From JAIOSF01 sp963677755 (GTDB lineage: Bacteria > Campylobacterota > Campylobacteria > Campylobacterales > Arcobacteraceae): a DNA stretch of 64,000 nt. Below are positions 61,241 through 64,000 of this stretch, in pieces. Positions within the stretch are counted from its first letter, which is position 1; every line of letters starts with the position of its first letter. The position numbers and the translations under genes are program-made. Where the stretch lies: the NCBI GenBank assembly GCA_963677755.1, contig OY782506.1, positions 1,116,001 through 1,180,000 of the forward strand. Direction: 5' to 3'. Under the pieces are notes generated by a model. It saw only the letters and a program-made list of their open reading frames with translations. It did not search any database and was not told the DNA's origin.

Positions 61241-62399
61241 ACTTATATATTTTTTTACACTGTTTTTTTTTGTAGGTTGTACTACAAGTGACATTCAATC
61301 ACTTACAACAGTAGCTCTAAGCAAAAATCCAACTGTAGCTTTTCAAAGCCTTGCAAAAACAAAAGTAACGAGCTATGCGACAAATCCAACAAAATTAGTG
61401 TCTGATATAAAAGCTATGGACGCTTTTTTAAAGGATTTTAAAAATAATATTTCTCAATTTTGGGGTGTTGATAATGTAAAAATACCACAAAAAAAAGAGT
61501 ATGTAAAATATATGCAAAACTATAAAAGTAGGGCATTAATAGACTTTGACAAAGGAATTGTTACAGTTGAAACTATTGATACCCAAAATTCTAAAAATAG
61601 TTTAAAAGAGGCTATAGTTACAACTTTATTACTTCCTGATGATCCTAGAGCTGCTGATTTATTTGGTTCAGAACCTGTCAAGCTTGGAGGTACTCCTTAT
61701 TTGTTAGGTGAAGTGAAAGATGATCAAAATAAAGATATAAGATATAGTTGGCGAGCCAATAGATATGCAGATATTTTGACAAAAAATAACTTTCAACAAA
61801 AAACTATTACAAAAGAGGGGAAAAAAGTAAAAGTTTCCTATGTAAATATTCCAATGGTAAAAGATCATGGAGATATAAGAGTTGCTAAATTTAAACCAAT
61901 AGTAAAAAAATATGCACAAAAATATCAGTTAAGTGAAAATCTAGTATATGCAATTATCCAAACAGAGAGCAACTTCAACCAATTTGCAGTTAGTGGAGTA
62001 GGTGCAATTGGACTTATGCAAATAGTTCCTACAAGTGCTGGTATAGATGCGTATAAACATGCGAAAGGGAAAACTTGGACACCTACAAAGTCTTATTTAT
62101 TTAATGCTACAAACAATATAGAATTAGGAAGTGCCTATATCCAAATACTAGAAAAAAATTATCTTAAAGGTATAACAAATCCTATATCAAGAGAGTATTG
62201 TGTAATCAGTGCTTATAATACAGGAAGTGGAAATGTTCTAAAAACTTTTAATAGTAATAAAAATAAAGCAACAACACTCATCAACAAAAAAACACCTTCT
62301 GAAGTATATTCTACGCTAAGAACAAAACTTCCTTATATTGAGACAAGAAACTATCTTAAAAAAGTAGTTACTTATAAAAAACAGTTTGTAAATATCTAA
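61230..62399 (+). CDS. MltC-like lytic transglycosylase lipoprotein
   Basis: A 389-residue murein hydrolase predicted to be lipid-anchored. With TTG 61230 as start (GGATGGA about 5 bases upstream) it begins MKTKLIYFFTLFFFVGC, a signal peptide ending in a lipobox Cys. The N-terminal half resembles DUF3393 of MltC (SRALIDFDKGIVTVETID, VTTLLLPDDPRA). The C-terminal SLT domain has AIIQTESNFNQFAVSGVGAI with the catalytic Glu, GLMQIVPTSAG, and CVISAYNTGSGNV. It converges with queA, overlapping by 4 bases. Confidence 0.9.
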   Translation: MKTKLIYFFTLFFFVGCTTSDIQSLTTVALSKNPTVAFQSLAKTKVTSYATNPTKLVSDIKAMDAFLKDFKNNISQFWGVDNVKIPQKKEYVKYMQNYKSRALIDFDKGIVTVETIDTQNSKNSLKEAIVTTLLLPDDPRAADLFGSEPVKLGGTPYLLGEVKDDQNKDIRYSWRANRYADILTKNNFQQKTITKEGKKVKVSYVNIPMVKDHGDIRVAKFKPIVKKYAQKYQLSENLVYAIIQTESNFNQFAVSGVGAIGLMQIVPTSAGIDAYKHAKGKTWTPTKSYLFNATNNIELGSAYIQILEKNYLKGITNPISREYCVISAYNTGSGNVLKTFNSNKNKATTLINKKTPSEVYSTLRTKLPYIETRNYLKKVVTYKKQFVNI

Positions 62400-63418
62400 A
62401 CTATTAACATAGCATCACCATAAGAGAAAAATCTGTATTTTGCTTTTATAGCTTCATCATATATCTTCATGGTTTTCTCTAATCCTATAAATGATGCTAC
62501 AAGCATAATAAGTGTTGACTTTGGTAAATGAAAATTTGTAAGAAGATAGTTAACTCTTTTTGGTTGATTAAGAGGATTTAAAAATAAGTTTGCTTCTCCT
62601 GAAAGTTGTTTTGTGTCATTGTAATACTCAACTGTTCTTGTGACTGTTGTCCCTACTGCTAATATTTTTTTATCCCCGTCTAAAATCTCTTTTGACATTT
62701 CAGGTATATCATAAAACTCACTATGCATAGGATGTTCTAATATATCTTCACATTCAACTGGCTTAAAAGTACCAGCTCCCACATGAAGAGTTACATAATT
62801 TGTATGATAACTATTTTTTAGATTTTCCAATAACTCAGGAGAAAAGTGCAATGAAGCAGTTGGAGCTGCAACAGCACCATAGTTTTTTGCAAATAGTGTT
62901 TGGTAGTTTGTATTATCTGATTCTTCATCTTCTCTTTTAATATAAGGGGGAAGAGGTAGATGTCCTATAGTATTTAAAATTTCTACAAGAGATAAAAAAT
63001 CTAGCTCAATATTATCTTGATAGAACTTTACTATTCTTGTGCCATCTTCTTGTAACACTAACACTTCTACAGTTAAGTTGTTAGGAAAAGTTATAATATT
63101 TCCAACAAGTACTTTTCCTCTCATATAAACTAAATACTGATTGTTTGGTAAAGGTTTATTAAAAAGTAACTCTATTTTTCCACCTGTTTCTTTATGCCCA
63201 AATATTCTAGCTTTTATCACTTTTGTATCATTAAAAAAGATTTCTGTATTTGTTGGAATAAAATCTAATAGATGTTTAAAAGTAGTATGGGTAATAGTAT
63301 CTTTTAGAGTATCATAAACTAATAGCTTCGCTTCATCTGCAGGCTCTACTGGATAAGTAGCTATTAGTTCATTTGGTAAGTTGTAGTCATAACTTGATGT
63401 TTTTAAAGGGTCTAACAT
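62396..63418 (-). CDS. queA: S-adenosylmethionine:tRNA ribosyltransferase-isomerase
   Basis: It moves the ribosyl part of SAM to preQ1 in tRNA to form epoxyqueuosine. Family stretches are SYDLP-like YDYNLPNELIATYPVEPADE, IFFNDTKVIKARIFGHKETG, GAVAAPTASLHFSPELL, THYVTLHVGAGTFKPV-like YVTLHVGAGTFKPVECEDI, and NYLLTNFHLPKSTLIMLV. Its 340 residues are normal. It lies 1 base after tatC. Confidence 0.95.
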   Translation of the reverse strand: MLDPLKTSSYDYNLPNELIATYPVEPADEAKLLVYDTLKDTITHTTFKHLLDFIPTNTEIFFNDTKVIKARIFGHKETGGKIELLFNKPLPNNQYLVYMRGKVLVGNIITFPNNLTVEVLVLQEDGTRIVKFYQDNIELDFLSLVEILNTIGHLPLPPYIKREDEESDNTNYQTLFAKNYGAVAAPTASLHFSPELLENLKNSYHTNYVTLHVGAGTFKPVECEDILEHPMHSEFYDIPEMSKEILDGDKKILAVGTTVTRTVEYYNDTKQLSGEANLFLNPLNQPKRVNYLLTNFHLPKSTLIMLVASFIGLEKTMKIYDEAIKAKYRFFSYGDAMLIV

Positions 63419-63419
63419 A

Positions 63420-64000
63420 CTATTTAGTATCTTCTTCTACCTCTTCTTCGTCAAATTCTTCTTCCTCTTCTTCCGAATCAGCAGGATTAAATACCTTTGC
63501 TATATAAATTGATACACCATAAAGTAAGATAAGTGGTCCAGCCATTAAGAACTGAGTAATAACATCTGGTGGTGTTAATAGAGCAGAAGCTATAAAAATA
63601 AGTACAACTGCGTATTTAAAAAAGTCTTTTAAGGTTCTATCTGTTACAAGTCCTATAATTGCTAAGAAAAATGTAAATACAGGTAACTCAAAAGCTAATC
63701 CAAATCCAAATAATAGTTTTGTAAAAAAGCTTACATATTTTCCAATACTTGGCATAACAGATACAACTGTACTACCAAAGTTAATCAAAAATTCAAATCC
63801 AAAAGGTACAACAACATAGTATGCAAATGAAGCACCAATTAAAAACATAACAGTAGCACCTAATACAAAAGGGATAACTAGTTTTTTTTCATTGTCATAT
63901 AACCCTGGTGCTAAAAATAGCCACATTTGCCATAAAATAACAGGAAGTGAAACTAAAAATGCACTAAAGAAAGCCACTTTAAGTGCTGTAAAGAAAGTCT
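63420..64000 (-). CDS. tatC: Sec-independent (Tat) translocase subunit TatC, 5' part outside the window
   Basis: A polytopic inner-membrane subunit that recognises twin-arginine signal peptides. The visible 3' part (about 192 residues) has FFTALKVAFF at the edge, LPVILWQMWLFLAPGLYDNE, SFAYYVVVPFGFEFLINFG, the glutamate-containing FGFGLAFELPVF and ALLTPPDVITQFLMAGPLIL. The C-terminal tail is unusually acidic, with a long run of Glu and Asp (about the last 20 residues). The frame is open to the window edge, so the start is beyond it. queA follows after one base. Confidence 0.93.
   Translation of the reverse strand, partial: TFFTALKVAFFSAFLVSLPVILWQMWLFLAPGLYDNEKKLVIPFVLGATVMFLIGASFAYYVVVPFGFEFLINFGSTVVSVMPSIGKYVSFFTKLLFGFGLAFELPVFTFFLAIIGLVTDRTLKDFFKYAVVLIFIASALLTPPDVITQFLMAGPLILLYGVSIYIAKVFNPADSEEEEEEFDEEEVEEDTK

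Noticed and set aside
1..64000. CRISPR arrays, tRNA and rRNA genes, prophage or complete IS elements.
   Set aside because: No regular spaced repeats, no tRNA cloverleaf-like gap and no transposase or phage structural genes were seen. The nearly gapless gene layout leaves little room for them.

Overview
The window is a 64 kb, AT-rich, gene-dense stretch of a Campylobacterota chromosome, most likely from Arcobacteraceae. The taxonomic call is inferred from gene content and order. It carries hobA, a DnaA-binding protein known only from this phylum, in the order rppH-lysC-hobA-holB-folP that I also know from Helicobacter pylori. Other pointers are a FlhX-type FlhB paralogue, CvfB, Mut7-C, biosynthetic SpeA, AcnB and many diguanylate cyclases. 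No rRNA, tRNA, CRISPR array or complete insertion sequence was seen. Gaps between genes are mostly under 100 bases and none exceeds 300. TTG starts are common, and several are backed by well-placed Shine-Dalgarno sequences.

Layout. 1-4756: end of a flagellar FliK-like gene, FlhX, folK, kdsB, a REC-GGDEF protein, rsmD and an orphan DppC-type permease. 4864-8362: a diguanylate cyclase with a periplasmic haem-c motif, a short-chain dehydrogenase and a TIGR02757 protein. 8436-15583: a DUF2780 protein, a Spy-like periplasmic protein with its own two-component system and a methyltransferase, then fumC and a Cache-PAS-GGDEF sensor. 15600-17409: an ftsL-like gene and rsmH (minus strand), then an aldolase-II protein. 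17587-23852: acnB with a clear terminator, speA, cysE, a TauE-type permease and a metal-binding HMA protein.

23863-42230 is one large minus-strand metal and cobalamin block. A nikKMLQO-type ECF transporter operon (42230 to 39079) is followed by a cobalamin operon from cbiK (39040) down to cbiB (25988), with tex at its end. The ring pathway is the early-cobalt (anaerobic) one: CbiK, L, C, SUMT, a short SirC-like protein, D, ET, F, G, H and A. It also has the oxygen-using lower-ligand enzyme BluB, a CobD-type decarboxylase and a homoserine-kinase-like protein that may make threonine phosphate. CbiJ/CobK, CbiP, BtuR and CobU/T/S are not in the window. The nik promoter carries two inverted repeats that look like repressor operators.

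42543-46804 holds the most unusual structure. Between cvfB and dgt lie two minus-strand genes, each followed by an attC-like recombination site. Each gene's 5' core bases are the exact complement of the core at its own 3' end, which is the signature of integron gene cassettes. No integrase is in the window. The flanks suggest insertion at a non-attI target. The cassettes encode a NYN/PIN-like protein and a two-helix membrane protein of unknown function.

46850-64000: Mut7-C, aat, an SRAP (YedK-like) protein lacking its catalytic Cys2, rmuC, S4, trpD, tsaE, lptB, a Tyr/Lys-rich secreted protein, folP-holB-hobA-lysC-rppH, hemW, argG, a GGCT-like protein, an unknown membrane protein, an MltC-like lipoprotein, queA and a partial tatC. 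Several genes in the window have a -10 box only 5-7 bases before the ATG and no Shine-Dalgarno sequence, which predicts leaderless mRNAs.
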